A stretch of DNA of 64,000 bases from Suillus spraguei (lineage: Eukaryota > Basidiomycota > Agaricomycetes > Boletales > Suillaceae). Location of the stretch: assembly GCA_016800925.1 (NCBI GenBank), contig JABCPU010000062.1:62001-126000 (forward strand). Reading direction: 5' to 3'. A program made the translations under genes and the position numbers. How positions within the stretch are numbered: position 1 is the stretch's first letter; every line of letters begins with the position of its first letter. Below, piece after piece: positions 1 to 12,500 of the stretch. The notes under the pieces were generated by a model. The model searched no databases. It was not told where the DNA came from and was given only the letters and a program-made list of their open reading frames with translations.

Positions 1-2207
1 ACTTCCGGCAGCGGATGCCATAATAAGGTGAAGGGTGTTTGTCACATCGAATGTGGTCATGTTGCCACCGTTCTCCTTCCGAGCCTGCAATTTACTATAC
101 AAAGCGCAGGCGAATGTAAGGATGGTAACGATGGTGATGGGAATGATAGCGAGAGGATATGTTGCCGACCGCTGGGTCCAACCTATCGTCGATATATACA
201 TTGTCCCATTGACTGGGGACTGGAGCTCGACTGGGATGATATCATCGGGAAAGCTACCCACAACCATAAACCCGGAGCGAAGGAACTGCCAAGTCGTGCC
301 AAGTCAATTTGGATTGGAGCTGAGGGATCAGAACCCTTACTGTGGCAGAAAACTCAACAACACCACGCCAGTAGTCCTCCTAAATAAGGCATAAATTTAA
401 GGTGAAGACCTTGCAACATGAAACTCACTAGCTCTTTGTAAATCTTTGTCTGATTTCCAAGATTATCGCCAATAGATGTGTTCGTTGACGAGGAATAGAT
501 GGAGTACAGAGTATCTCCAATCGCACTACTCATAAGCCCCTGCGAGCTGATAGACTGAAACTTGGTAACTCCAGCGACGAATGACAGTAGCTGAACATTC
601 GCTGACCCGAAGGGGGTAAACGAAATGACCTCGGAAGAAATTAGGTTATTGGAATAACTGGTGCGGACGGTGGTCAACAGTGGGGTCACTTCGCACACGC
701 TTGCGTCGAGGAACCCATACTTGTAAAATCCTTGTGAAAGAATCGCTATAGGAACAGAATCGGTCAATGACTATCAACACATATTTCAAATGTCCAATAG
801 CTCACTAAAGTTTGCATCAGTTTGAGTCACATTCATAGGCCCCAGGCACACAACGGAAGGAAGAAAGCCACTCCCTAATAGGCTCGCATTTCCACTTGCA
901 TCCACCATAGTTACATATTCCTGCGTTATGAGTGTATCTAATAGAAGCTGACAGTAAATTCGAGGTAAGATATATGCGGAACTCACTGGCACCGCAGTTT
1001 GCAGTTATATTCCACAGGCGAAGACCAGTGATGGAATTGTTCGAAGCAGCTGGGTTGGCATAGATAACGGAGGAGTTGCTTGTGTTCCAAATGTACTGCA
1101 TGTCACTTGAGCCAATGACGCGACAGCTGACATTGGCTGTTAACCCTTGCTGCAACATGGAATAGTTCCTACTGAAGCCTTGAGGAATAGACACGTCGGC
1201 ATGTGCTCCCGGTATTTGTCTTGTGTTGACTGTGACATTTCCACCAGAAAACCCGAGACGAGTACCGTCGGGACCGGGAACTCCATCTGACCCGGAATAA
1301 TCCTCGATGGTCGGTACAATCCCCTCTAAGTACACAACACATCATCGCAAAACAGCTTCAGGAGACCTGTGAATCTGAACCTACGAGTGGATATATTATA
1401 TTTTGCGCCATTGAAATTAAATGTCCCAGGAAGACCATAGCTATACCCCGCAGCAGATATTCCACTCAGTATTCCACCGATGTCGAGAATCTCGAAAGAA
1501 TTGTCCCTGACTTGTGTTGCTCACTTCAGAGAAAAGGACGAAGCACCAGAAAAGTTGAGATACATACTAGTAGTGAGACCTTGATTCAGATAGTCTTCGG
1601 AGAGCAAAGTGGAAAACGCGGTTCCGGTAATGTCAAGTTCGTATCCTTGCATCTCAATTGGCCATAGGAAGTAGGTTGGTGTCAGGAGAGTTGTCCACCT
1701 ATATCCGCACGTAATTAGACAACATTGCAACAGTACGATGCCCTCAGTGACGACTTACCCAGCTGTCAAGAGTCTCAGGACACCAAAGACGAACAGCGTT
1801 AAGGTGGTTAGCCGGAAGTACTCAGGTCTCAATATGTACGTGCCCTTCGTCAAAGCAACACCGGCGCTTAGCTGAACGAGAGAGATAGGCCACGACATCC
1901 GATGTCTCAATGCCTCCTTCACTGAAATTGTAAAAAGACTAGGGTTCATCTTTATGAGTGTAATGTTAGACAGAATGAAAGGGTATACAGACGTAGTGGT
2001 AATCACTGAAAGCACGGTTGCTATCAATGTGACTACCAATGTCAACTCCTCGGGGCGATGCCTCCATAAGTTGCTGACTTGATCAGGTGGAGAGAGGTAA
2101 TCATAATAGAAAACTGCACCAAGAAATCCGTACCCAAATGCCAGGATAATAACCTGGCAACTGATGACAGCGGCATGCCATAGAAAGTGCGCGGACACAC
2201 GGGACAT
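1..2207 (-). CDS. Multispan membrane protein with large extracellular loop (3' partial)
   Basis: Eight exons can be read on the minus strand: 2207-1759, 1698-1525, 1464-1367, 1325-987, 920-806, 745-429, 379-341 and 285 to beyond base 1. All joins are GT-AG and keep phase. The start chosen is the ATG at 2207 (MSRVSAHFLWHAAVISC); an upstream exon cannot be excluded. The N-terminal part has several hydrophobic helices. A long central part is rich in Asn-X-Ser/Thr sites and looks extracellular. A further membrane helix near the C-terminus (YPLAIIPITIVTILTFACAL, bases about 165-100) is followed by a basic, cytosol-like tail. The C-terminus lies outside the window. An apparent in-frame TGA near 1523 disappears once the 60-bp intron 1465-1524 is used. 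The organisation resembles large agaricomycete membrane proteins of unknown function. No enzymatic motif was seen. Confidence 0.7.
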
Positions 2208-2593
2208 CGTAGGGTAGGTGGTGCGGAACCGATCCTGGTCCTCAGATATAAGAGTACTAACCTTGAGAATTTCTAGGCCCAGGGCTGCCGGCATCAAAAT
2301 CCCACTAGTACTTAGGTAGAAACGAGTCTTTGACGCTTTCAGACTGCCGCATCTGAGTGTGGCAGCGCACAAGAAGCAGCTTTTTGTGCGTTGGATTTAG
2401 TATAGCTCAGGTCGTGCTCACGTACATCACGAAATTATGCCTAAAGTGTACAAAGCCTTATGTTTTTCGTTGACGGAGATCAAGCCGAGCCTCGGCTATG
2501 CTATCGCAAATAAAATCTGATTTATCAAGTCTAGATAATAGTAATCATGATTGTAGATAGAGGCTGTGATCAATTCCAGCCATTTCGCAACCT

Positions 2594-3040
2594 CATTTTA
2601 AGATCTGCTTGATGTACCTCTTCCACCTCTCCAAAAGGTGCGGTGTAGTCTTGACTGTATCCCTAATGAGTGATAGTAGCTTGTTGTACATATATCTAAA
2701 GCCTGCCGCAGTGAAATGAATACTTCGTCGAACACCGTCAGAGTGTTCTTGAAGTCGACAAAATACGGCGGCACCGGAGGTCGCGAGAATGCTGGGAATT
2801 GCCTCCACGCTATCGATGTACTGCCCATATCCGGCACCCCATACGGCGTCCAGAGCTACGTTGGTGACAGCAACATGCTCAAGGGGATATTGAATTGTCT
2901 TTTAGTTCGTTATATCTTGCGTGCGATAAAGTGATCTTTGGGCATTGCAAACACTTACATGTCCCATCCGCATCTCCACCAATCAGAGCTCAGAATCAGC
3001 AGGTCATAAGAGGTCGTAATAGCTTCAAACCTAAATATTG
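2594..3040 (-). pseudogene. 3' fragment of an unrecognised host-like gene
   Basis: On the minus strand a last exon of about 100 codons (2898-2594, ending VKTTPHLLERWKRYIKQILK then stop) is preceded by an exon-like stretch (about 3040-2959) that translates as a Trp-rich segment (SYDLLILSSDWWRCGWDM) and ends at a GTAAGT donor. The two pieces do not join in phase with the obvious splice sites, and coding potential stops near 3040, where a repeat (GCTAAGCGTTCATTTCA) begins. I read it as a truncated gene end left beside transposon DNA. The family was not recognised. A real gene with a misjudged intron is possible. Confidence 0.35.
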
Positions 3041-3245
3041 CTAAGCGTTCATTTCACAGTTTTGCAGATGTGGGAGCCATATGGAAACAAGTGGTGGCCA
3101 ACAAAAAGAAATACTGATGCAGACACGGAAAAAAAAGAACCACATTCTGGATTGTGGGACGACGACGACAGTAATGTACAAGCTAAGGGAAAGGTGCCTA
3201 CAGTGTAATGAACCATATGCGTAGGTGTAGTACTAGTCAGCCACC

Positions 3246-5136
3246 TAGTGCTGCCGAAGTCCGGTTCGGTTAGGTTCATCACCCTATATCTGCGAACCCC
3301 GAACTCGACCAGTGGTCAGGTTCAAGCAAGATGGGCGAACCCTGGACCGGACGCCTTCGAACGCATTCGCAAGGGTTCAGTTCAGGTTCAGAACGCGTTT
3401 GAACCCTTGAACCGTTGATTTAATTAGCAAAAAAAATCAAAACGAAAATGACATGTACAATACGAATAGCTACTAGAACTCTTCATTGACATCGACGCGG
3501 TTATCATAAGGAGCGGCGAATTCAGCCTGGGCTGTTGCGGAGATGTGACCTTGGCGGTATGCGCTCTTGAGCAATTGAAGAGCCTCGAATGTTGTTGGCT
3601 TCAAACAGCTGCGACACATGGTCCCAGTAACACCGCTGCTCGAAAATGCTCTCTCAGATGCAACAGCTGATCCCTGAATGGCGAGGTAGTCCTTTGCAAT
3701 GCGGGAAATAGTTGGGTATTGTATAGAATGGTGCTTTAAAGTTTTTTGAATCATGTCAGTACGAAAGCAATACAAATAAAATAACAAGACGTACACCCCA
3801 CCAAGCCACCACATTGTTGACGTCCTCGAGCGGTGCATCTAGATAGTCCTCGAGTTCTTGACGAGGCCTTCGTGTGGTTGCGTCATTCACGACACGCGAT
3901 TTGACAGAGCTTCGCATCCAATTATGGCCATACGAGCCTTGGCGAGCAAGCGAGGGAGGTGCAGTAACAGACGGCTCTGCAGGAGCCTGCGAGGGAGTAC
4001 TACTGCGATGATACATATCAAACTATGTAAGATTAGTATACAATTGACAGAAATGAGTGATGAGCAACGTACCGTGCTCTCGAGGCATTGCATGCCATCG
4101 TGGTCAAATCGGCACTGCATTCGACCTTCTTGAGGGATTTACGGTTTTCACGATCCTGGTCACCAAGCTTCTTCGTCTTTTGGTAAGCTTCCTCGTTCTC
4201 GTTCTCATCGTCTTCCTCATCATCTGTAAAATCCTCAAGTGGAGGGGCTTCTTCTTCGGCATTGTATTCATCACTGTCGTTGTCGTCACGCTCTTCATTC
4301 CTGGTGCGCATGAGTGCTTTCTTGGGTGCGGGGGCAGGAGGTCCTACAGCTGACCGTTTGGCTGGGATACTGCTGGCAGTCTCCCGGATCTTCTCTGTAG
4401 GCTTGACAGCGCGGCCTGAACGACGAATGAATGAATTGAGAGTGCCTTTGGATGGAGGAGGGGGAGGGAGGATGGTAGTGTCATCATCTGGGTCGTGTAT
4501 CCACTCCATCTCTTCAGCGCTTTTCAACGAACCGTCAGGACGACGGGCTGGTGCAGACGACTCGAACATAGTTACAGCAGGGAGTGCAAATGTTGAACCT
4601 ATACCACAAGTGAATATATATATCTCAAACTAAATAAAAAAATGTTGCGCACCTTCAAGTTCCAAAATGACAATCCATTGCGCAAACTTGGTGGAAAACC
4701 CAGGAATCACCACAGTAGTAGGTATATTCTGAATGAAAAAACATTAGAAGTTAGCAACTTATCAAACATGAGAGATGGTGAACATAGTACCGGTGCTTCG
4801 AGTCGTTGCATAGCTGAAAAAAGTACCCTTGTTGCTTGTGCAATGTGGGGAATGCTACTGTCAAAAGAAGAGAAGGAACAGAAGTTGGTGAGCGCACTAC
4901 TTAAACTGACAGGAAGCCTCATGAAAAACACGCAGCTGGAATTGTGCACATGGTGCAGGTTCGGACCGGTTCGGACGCGTCCGAACCGGTCCACATTTTT
5001 CAGTGACGACATCGAACCCCGAACCTGTTAGGGGGTTTGGTCCAGGAGAGAGACCAAACCTGTGACCGAACCACTGGTCCAGTCTGGATGGGTTCAGGTT
5101 CGAACCATGGTTCGGGACCGGACTGCGGCAGCACTA
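3246..5136. mobile_element. hAT-type DNA transposon, internally deleted, 8-bp target duplication
   Basis: The left end at 3246 reads TAGTGCTGCCGAAGTCCGGT. The right end at 5136, read in reverse complement, starts TAGTGCTGCCGCAGTCCGGT. Both ends are flanked by the same 8 bp, CAGCCACC (3238-3245 and 5137-5144). An 8-bp duplication and a hAT dimerisation domain inside place it in the hAT superfamily. At 1891 bp it is shorter than autonomous hAT elements, which need about 2 kb of coding sequence alone. Subterminal regions (3290-3420 and 4960-5130) are packed with GGTTC/GAACC motifs in both orientations, plausibly transposase binding sites. The intact duplication argues for a fairly recent insertion. 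Confidence 0.85.
3473..4569 (-). CDS. hAT-derived protein: disordered N-terminus plus C-terminal dimerisation domain, no catalytic core
   Basis: Three exons (4569-4073, 4002-3795, 3733-3473) join in phase through GT-AG introns of 70 and 61 bp to give 321 aa. Residues 1-165 are low complexity, with a Pro run, Lys/Arg patches and a long Asp/Glu stretch. The last 110 residues match the hAT C-terminal dimerisation region, with the hallmark WWG, YPTISRIAKDYLAI and VASERAFSSSG motifs. The RNase H-like catalytic domain, normally several hundred residues between these parts, is absent. The frame is nevertheless open. It may be a deletion derivative, a dimerising repressor-like product, or simply not yet decayed. 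It lies fully inside the hAT element. Confidence 0.65.
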
Positions 5137-5240
5137 CAGCCACCTGGTAGGCCGCCCACCTTACATCAGCAAATTATGTACCTATGATTTTATTTTATTT
5201 TGGATGAGCGATGCAGCAACTGACTATGGTGTGCATCACT

Positions 5241-5395
5241 GGATGACTTCCCGCAGTGTTTAGCACGCTGTTCTAAATCTAAATCTATGGTCTAAACATC
5301 TTGTGCTGACATGCTGCTGTCAAATGTCAGTCTTTTGTAAGTCCGCATGTCAAACTGACCCAGTTCTAGATTGATATCTAGAAGGGGGGTACCTC
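5241..5395. repeat. Short Harbinger-related repeat, putative MITE
   Basis: The left side (GGATGACTTCCCGCAGTGTTT) matches in reverse complement the right edge of the Harbinger remnant near 14077. The right side (TCTAGAAGGGGGGTACC) matches in reverse complement its left edge near 13184. Only about 155 bp lie between, with repeated TCTAAAT-type motifs. This is the pattern expected of a short deletion derivative of the same family. A target duplication was not identified. Confidence 0.4.
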
Positions 5396-5630
5396 AGATC
5401 AAGAGTTAAAACCGTCATTCAAGCATCGTTTTATGATCCAAGTTTAGTATAGTCTCAGACGAGCTGCATTTAGCATGTAACTAAACCAAAAATGTAGCAA
5501 TGGAGAACACACGCCAAGGCCCAACAAGCAAGGATGTGAGGAAGAGATAGCCTCAAATCAATGCGATTTGATCTGATTGATCTGATTATCGATTAAATAA
5601 AATAGCTACACAAATCTACTACTACTATAG

Positions 5631-7334
5631 CTAATTGTTTGAACCATCTACTCGTCTAAGAATTGCTTTTTGTACAGCATCAAATCTTGCACATAAGGTA
5701 TCTGAGGTGCGAATAGTTGTATCAATGTAAGTCATTATTTTGTGGTAAGCATCATCAAAAGTAGACGAGTTCACAGAGAAATCAATGAAATGACCTGTTT
5801 GATAAGCCTGTAGCACACAACGAATCATCGCGCCGCATAATGCAAACAAACGATCGAGTGGTCCATCGATGATGTCCGATAAGCCCCATATCAACAAGTC
5901 AGTGACCATGTTGACGAGGACTTTGTTCTTGAGCAACTGTTTAACCTCCGTCCCATCAATTGTCTATAGCAAAGTGAGCCAGAACCACTCTGATTTGAGG
6001 GAGATACATACCTTTTCAATTAGGTGTAGGTACTCCGAACCCTCTAGTAGGATTATTATCTTGTCTTGCCTATATGTTGACTTGTCCTCTTCGGAAAACA
6101 AGGGTAGGCGCAGATTATATCCGTCCAGAACAATCTTCATCGCGTGGGATTTAAAACTACATCGCATGTCTGCTAACACGGCTACCATGAAGTTGTTGAT
6201 GCCTTCGATGTCCTCAATCTCCGCTACAACAAAAGCACTGATCAGTATATCATTTATCCGGAACTAATGAAACATACCTTGACCAAATAATTTGATTTTC
6301 ACACTTGTTAGTGCAGTGGAGATCATCCTATCCCTATCACGAATCTTGTCATTGGGAGCACCATCAGTTTCAGCATCCACGTTCAGTGCAAGGGCTCGAA
6401 GCTTATCCTTTGCTATCTCCTTCAACTTTCAGGAAGATTTCATTGAGAGTTTGATGCATGCTGAAACAGGTGGGTCTGTGACTGACACAGACCCAGTTGA
6501 ATTGGGAGCAGGGACAGAAGGTATCTCTGGCATGGGAGGGAGTCTGGCATTATGCCATCGTCTCCCAATATCTGATACATGCCTTTGAGTCTGCAAATCA
6601 TAAGCAAGGACTTGAATATGCACTCAACAACTTACTCAAACGACACCCTGGGTTCTCTCCTCACAGATGTTCTCTCCCAGGTGGAGGGGTGCAAGAGCAA
6701 CAAGCTGTGCAGCCCCCCATGGGGCCAAAGGCCCATTTTCAATGGTGTCCGACTGCGATGGCAGCCTTGATGACCTGCTGTGGAGGAGTGCGAATGCACC
6801 AGCATATGCGTCCACTATGGCTCTACCCTCGCCCTGTTGGGCATAGTGTCGATCAGGTAGGATCTGCTGGTGTTGGGACTCATGATGCTGATAATTCCAG
6901 GGCTGGGGCTGGGCATAATGCAGCTGATGGTCTTGATGGTGAGATTGCTGAGGCGCTGGCATCTGGTATTGGGGTGCCGTGGGATGATATTGCTCAGGCA
7001 CTGGCCCCTGGTACTGATGGGGTGCCAGAGCCTGATATTGCTGGGGCGCCGATGCTTGATATTGCTGGTGCACTGGTACTACGTGCTGGGGGAGGGACAT
7101 CTGGGCCTGATATTCCACAGGCATGGCTGCATGATCACCAGGTAAGCCAAGTTGATTTGCGACCAACTGACCACTCGGATTCAATTCTGAATGAAAGCCT
7201 GGCCAGAAAGCTTTCTGTAGATTGATTGAGTCAGTAAATCCACGCAACAAGAGTGCAACTTTGGTACATACTCTCACAGCATTGGGTTTCCGCCTGGCAG
7301 TTCTTACTGATGGTGGAGGGTTGTTCATTGGCAT
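5631..7334 (-). CDS. Hypothetical protein with Gln/Pro/His-rich N-terminus
   Basis: The minus-strand reading starts at ATG 7334 (MPMNNPPPSVRTARRK). It contains a QYQ/PAPQQ-rich tract (about residues 80-150; bases about 7100-6870), then three further coding blocks separated by intron-like gaps: about 6623-6280, 6230-5964 and 5936-5631, ending VDGSNN then stop. The later blocks look like ordinary soluble helical protein. I do not recognise the family. Exon joins were not all verified, and the neighbourhood is transposon-rich, so this may be a gene captured in or decaying beside mobile DNA. Confidence 0.4.
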
Positions 7335-7554
7335 TGTGGTGTTAGTTATTTGGTCAGTTAGTGATTGATGCGATCACCAAACTTAATCACACTGATAATC
7401 AATGAAATACATGCTTCTATGCAACTCACTATGATACATCATGTAGAAAAGGTTTCACGATAAGATATGAGTCACAACACGCCAACAAAGATCATTCGAA
7501 CAGTACTAAAAAAGGAGTGAGGGGTGGCCATCTGACTGCACTCATGGCCTGTGA

Positions 7555-8397
7555 TCAACCTAAAGAGGTAAGTTTGTGAGCTATTTTCATGCTCCAGGGG
7601 GCGGAGAACATTCTTTTACCTTCCACCTCATCACAATCGGAACCATTAGATCGTTCCTCCTCCTTGGCCTCCTCGCCTGGCTCATACTCCATGTCGCTAC
7701 TGTTTGGAAACCTGTGGGAGACATATTCATGTGCGAGTGGTGATATTGACGACATTTGATAGAGTTGCTTGTCAGCTGTGGCCAGGGATTCGAGCTCCAA
7801 ATCATGCAATTCCTCCAGGTATTCAGCGTCCTGCTGTAAGGCCAGGCATTCTCGGCTCACTAAGAGCCTCTCAAAAAGGCGATAATCTGACTCTGCTATC
7901 TTCAGTCACTTCTTCTCCTTCCGCTCAAATGCATTGAGTAGTAATTTGTTGTACCATGCCTCTTGTATCTCCCAACTAAGTTGCTTGGCCTTGTGACAGA
8001 TACTTTCTCGTGAAGCATGTTTGGCCTGCGCTGCTATTGTTATGGTGTCATCTGACAAAGATGAGAGACCCCTCAAAAAATGTCACGCCCCTGTAAGAGT
8101 TAAATAATCTGAGATCCTGAAAAAAGGGCCTGCTTGCCTTTATGACATCAGTGAGGGTAATTTCATCATTTCTTTGTATTGCCTTCAGGGCAAAACATAG
8201 CTCCAGTTGAGTGGGGGCGCCACAACATGGCTTCTGTTTGCAGGTCGCACTCCCGACCGAGAACTGCGAGTGCTGCCGATAAGTGATTCAGCATATGAGT
8301 GGGTTGAAACTGGAGAGGAAGTCTCTGAGTGTGGGAAGGGAAGTAGGTTGGACTCTGAAGGTAGGTAGGAGGCCAAAGTCATGGCCTTCTCTTCCAC
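7555..8397 (-). pseudogene. Degenerate ORF, acidic C-terminus
   Basis: Coding-like segments on the minus strand run from ATG 8397 (MEEKAMTLASYLPSESN) to a Glu/Asp-rich end at 7555 (EELHDLELESLATADKQ, EYEPGEEAKEEE). Stops and frame changes occur between about 8100 and 7870. The upstream side stops close to the solo LTR at 8460, which may have disrupted it. No family recognised. Confidence 0.3.
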
Positions 8398-8459
8398 TAT
8401 TTTGGAAGGGATAGAAATCTGGAAGGAGTCGACACAAGTTCGACCACTAGATCCAGATG

Positions 8460-9199
8460 TGTTAAGACTGTACTCAAGGGTAGAGAGATCCGAAGGGCTT
8501 TGGCCTCAGTTCATGCACTGTGCCCCTTTCTCGAGTAATGCCCCTTATTTCAGGGAGGAGTTATTCATCCGAAGACCCGGAAGGAGTTGCATGATGGATC
8601 CGGGTGTCCGAAGGTGTCGGATATGGTACGTCCGAAGGTTGTTCGGAACGTAAGGAGAGGACAGAGATTAAGGCTAGTTTCGGAACGAGTCCCTAACTAG
8701 AAACTAACGGAGATAGACTATAGGAATCAATCCTAAGTCTCGGAAGGTGACTTAAAGCGGAAAGTGGCTTAAGTCCGGAGGAGGCAGAATGAGTAGAATC
8801 TAAGATGATATTCGAACTAAGGTTCTACGGAGATCTACAAGTGGTTTATATACTGTAAGTATCTAAGACGGATAATCAGCAAGTCCGGGACCGAGGGCTA
8901 TGTACGAAGTGTAATGGAAGTCTAGTAGTTAATGCACAGCGGATCAGTAAGCATGAATCGGAAATGAACACAGGAAACGGATCAGTAACACAGGACGGGA
9001 ATATAAACAGCCGGAGTACCGGTAGCAGGAGAGATGACGAAAGGAGATAGACGCAGATATACACAAGGGAGTTAAGGTGCGAGAAGTGAGTACATTCAGA
9101 TGGGTGGTCCGGACAGGATCTGTGGACCGGACAGATATGGAAACGATCGGATCTGGACGGATATGGTCGGATCTGAGATTAGAAGTATGGTATATGACA
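8460..9199 (-). mobile_element. Solo LTR, inverted relative to the copy at 14562
   Basis: The reverse complement starts TGTCATATACCATACTTCT and ends GTCTTAACA, giving TG...CA termini. Its body aligns with 14562-15328: both share the TATATAAACCACTTGTA-type promoter segment, the CCCGGACTTG(C/T)TGATTATC block and the GGGCTTTGGCCTCAGTT block near the end. GATG occurs immediately on both sides (8456-8459 and 9200-9203), a possible shortened or mutated duplication. No internal retrotransposon sequence is attached, hence solo LTR. Confidence 0.65.
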
Positions 9200-9509
9200 G
9201 ATGCAGTAGAAGCAGATGATGATACAGTAGTGTTGAGAGAAGCTGGAATCATAGTACTGCTTGGATGTCATCACCAGTGATGAGCGTTCAGCAAGATATA
9301 TCGGAGTTTGAAGGACTTGTGATATTTTTTGTGCTGGCCTCAGGCATGTCAGAGAGATGAGTTGGAGTTTGAAGAACTTGGTAAATTCGTTGCAGTGAAC
9401 AGACTGTAAATGGAGCAGGCCGAAGGATGCTCTGCGACTAGATTGGAGATACGCGATCATCACATGTGAGTCATGTCAAATGGTGCAGCAGTAACTGACT
9501 GGTTTTATT

Positions 9510-12500
9510 AGTGGTCCCTCTGTAAAATGCCCAAATTGTGGGCTAGAGTTCACATCGAACCTTGCAATTGTAGATCATCTTAATGATCAGGTGAATTCGT
9601 GTTGGAGCCATGAACCTACTTACCGTGTGCCAGTCCCTCCTGATTTTAAACAAGGTGATCAAGACCAGGAAGACATCACTGGTCAATACCATCCAAAATC
9701 AGGTTATCTTTTTGGACGTGGACGAAATATTTTGCAAGAAATGAAGGATCATGACCCAGACCAAAAACATCGCAGAGCAATAACTTCATCATACCCTTTC
9801 GCTGATCAGGCCGAATGGCAACTTGCTGAATTCCTCCATCAACGGCTGACACAGACTGATATCAACAAATTCCTGAAGCTAGATTGGGTAAGTAGTGCGA
9901 TTTGTCTCTGTGGTTTTGATTGTACTAACTCTGAGCTTCACATTGTGCAAGTTTAAAACTAGACATAGCCCATCCTTCAAGAGCGCCAAACAATTATTTG
10001 GCTGGATTGATGCATTACCAAGTGGCCTGCAGTGGCAATCAACAACGCTCGAGTTCATTAACTATACAACTCAAAGGCCGATCGAGCTCATCTGGCATGA
10101 CAGCCTCGAAGTTGTCAAGGATATCTTTGCTAATCCAATCTTTTCAAATCATATGATGTATGACCCTCACATTGTTACGACTGGCTCAGAACGTGAATAT
10201 AGTGAATTCTTTACTGCTAACAGGGCTTTTACGATTCAGGTATGGTTCTTTTTTAGTAGTAAGGTGTAATTGCTCAGCGCTCTCTAACAGAACAATCTTG
10301 CAGAAGGTGCTACCATCATACTGATTATTCTTGCATCTGATAAGACACCCATAACAAGGATGTTGGGGGGGTTAGAGATGCACCCGGTGCTCCTTACAAT
10401 TGGCAATATCCAGTCTGAAGTTTGCATGAAAGCCATTGCTGTCACGAATTCCAAATACAAATCATTACTCTTTTGTCAATTTCCCTAAAGCATCTAAATT
10501 CAGCACTAAGACAAACACAAACTCCATCGAAATCCCTATAACTGCTTCTATAACCGAACTTCCTGATGAAGATGAAGAGATCTTTTATGATGCTATCAGA
10601 TAAGATAAGATAGTATCACATGATCTTAGAATCTTCTAGAATATGATGTCATAACAATGTCACAACCATCACATCGTACAATTCTCATTTCTATTTTTTG
10701 ATTGGCTAGTAGTTTCAAACTCAGTTTATATCTCAGTTTCAATATGTGTATATAGTTAGCTAGTTTTGCTGTAGTAGTTCTTTAGTTCAAACCTCTTGTA
10801 TCTACAACTGTAGCAATCCAAGACGTCCTTGCTCCTCTCCTTCTTTGTGATAACCTTAGTTTGAGTCCTAGTCTCTGCCCTTGCGTTAATTCGTTTGTGG
10901 GTTGTGACAATTGCTCATGCATGGTGTTGCGTTGCATTCATACTGATTCCAAAGTTTGATGTTCACCCAGATTTTCAAATGCTCCTTCACACTCGTCTGT
11001 TCCACAAGTGTATGGATATGATATTCGCCAAATGCAAGGTGGCCACGAGGACTGGCGAATATATGTCAGACCCCATGGGTTATATCTGACACTGCTTCAC
11101 TCCACTCATCACATATACCACTGATCTCCCTGAGGCATAGCTTATTGCTTGTGTCTCAAAGAATGCATCACCTCTAATGATGGCCACTCAAAGTGACTTC
11201 AGAAGTGCTTACGTTTTCTCCTGTCGAACTGGTGACCACATGCTCAAGCTCATCTATGACCTATGCAAACACGTTGATCCATGGAATGTACCACTCTTCT
11301 AACATGAAGCTCAAGCGTTGCTGCTGAGTGGAGTTTATCAACCATTTTGGAGAAATTGGCCATATGCTGATCCAAGCTCTTTTTTACCTGGCGAACTGCT
11401 TCACACCTGTCACAAATATATTGGCAACCATCCTCTAAAATGGTGTAAGGAAGTTGTTGGGGAGGATGAACTTGATGCCCACTACAAGGCTCACCATAAA
11501 CGAGTTGGAACACGTCATTTTGGGTCTGGTGTCTCCCACATCAGCCAGATAACTTGCCGGGAACATCATGACATCGAACAGACCATCGTCACTACAATCG
11601 CTGGCACAGCAAATACAACTCCTGATTTTGTCCATGCTTTCTGCTTCCTCACTGAGTTCATTTATCAGGTGCAGAGCCCTGTGCACACTGACTCATCAAT
11701 TAATGCTATGGTACACTCCCTTGACGAGTTCCATAGGTTGAAACAAGTGATTCTTGATGCCAGCGCTCAGAGAGGCAAGAGCGGAACAATCAACAATTTT
11801 CTCATCCTGAAAATGGAGTTATTTCACAGCTTTGTGGGGTCTATCAGAGAACTCAGTGCTCTGATACAGTTCTCAGCAGATGTCAGCGAATGGCTCTTGA
11901 TCACGCACTGCAAATATCCATTCGATCGGACTAATCGCCAAGCTAGCAGTTTTACACTTCAGGTCATCCAAATTCTTAACTGCGACAAAACCATGCAGCG
12001 TTTCAATCTATATACCCTTTTGTATTCACATGGTGTGCCACTTGTGAATGCCATCATGACCAAAGACAATATTGTCGCAGAGACGGATCCTACCTTGGTC
12101 TGGATAGCACGTGTGCTCCCTGGTGAACAGAATCGCTTTCATGGCCCACGTTCCATCCACAATCATTTTTTAAAGGGCATCTTGTCTGTTGAAGCCAATG
12201 CCACATTTCATGTTACCATCTCTCCTGATCAAAAGTCGCTTCATATCATTCATCTGCAATCCATCTACTCTCTCTCTGATTTTGGTGCAGTGCTCACAGA
12301 ATATATCAGTAATTCATCATGCAACACTCCAACAACAGCCTGGACCTGCACACAAGGTTCAGTCAAGACATGGAATAAATTTCATTTACAACTGCTGTCT
12401 ACCTTCCAGTCGCAGGTTGTGATGCTGAGTCAAGTCGTTCAAGCATTTCTACCATCAGAAGCCTTTCCTTTGGGGAATTGTGATGCAGTTCTCCTGCAAT

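Noticed and set aside
1521..1530. In-frame TGA in the first membrane protein gene, suggesting a pseudogene
   Set aside because: A 60-bp GT-AG intron (1524-1465) removes it and restores phase, so the gene reads as intact.
8876..9463. Several short ORFs around the solo LTR at 8460-9199
   Set aside because: They lie in LTR non-coding sequence that aligns with another LTR at 14562-15328 and have no recognisable domain.
11250..11686. Minus-strand ORFs opposite the Plavaka transposase
   Set aside because: They are shadows of the conserved plus-strand transposase frame and show no domain of their own.
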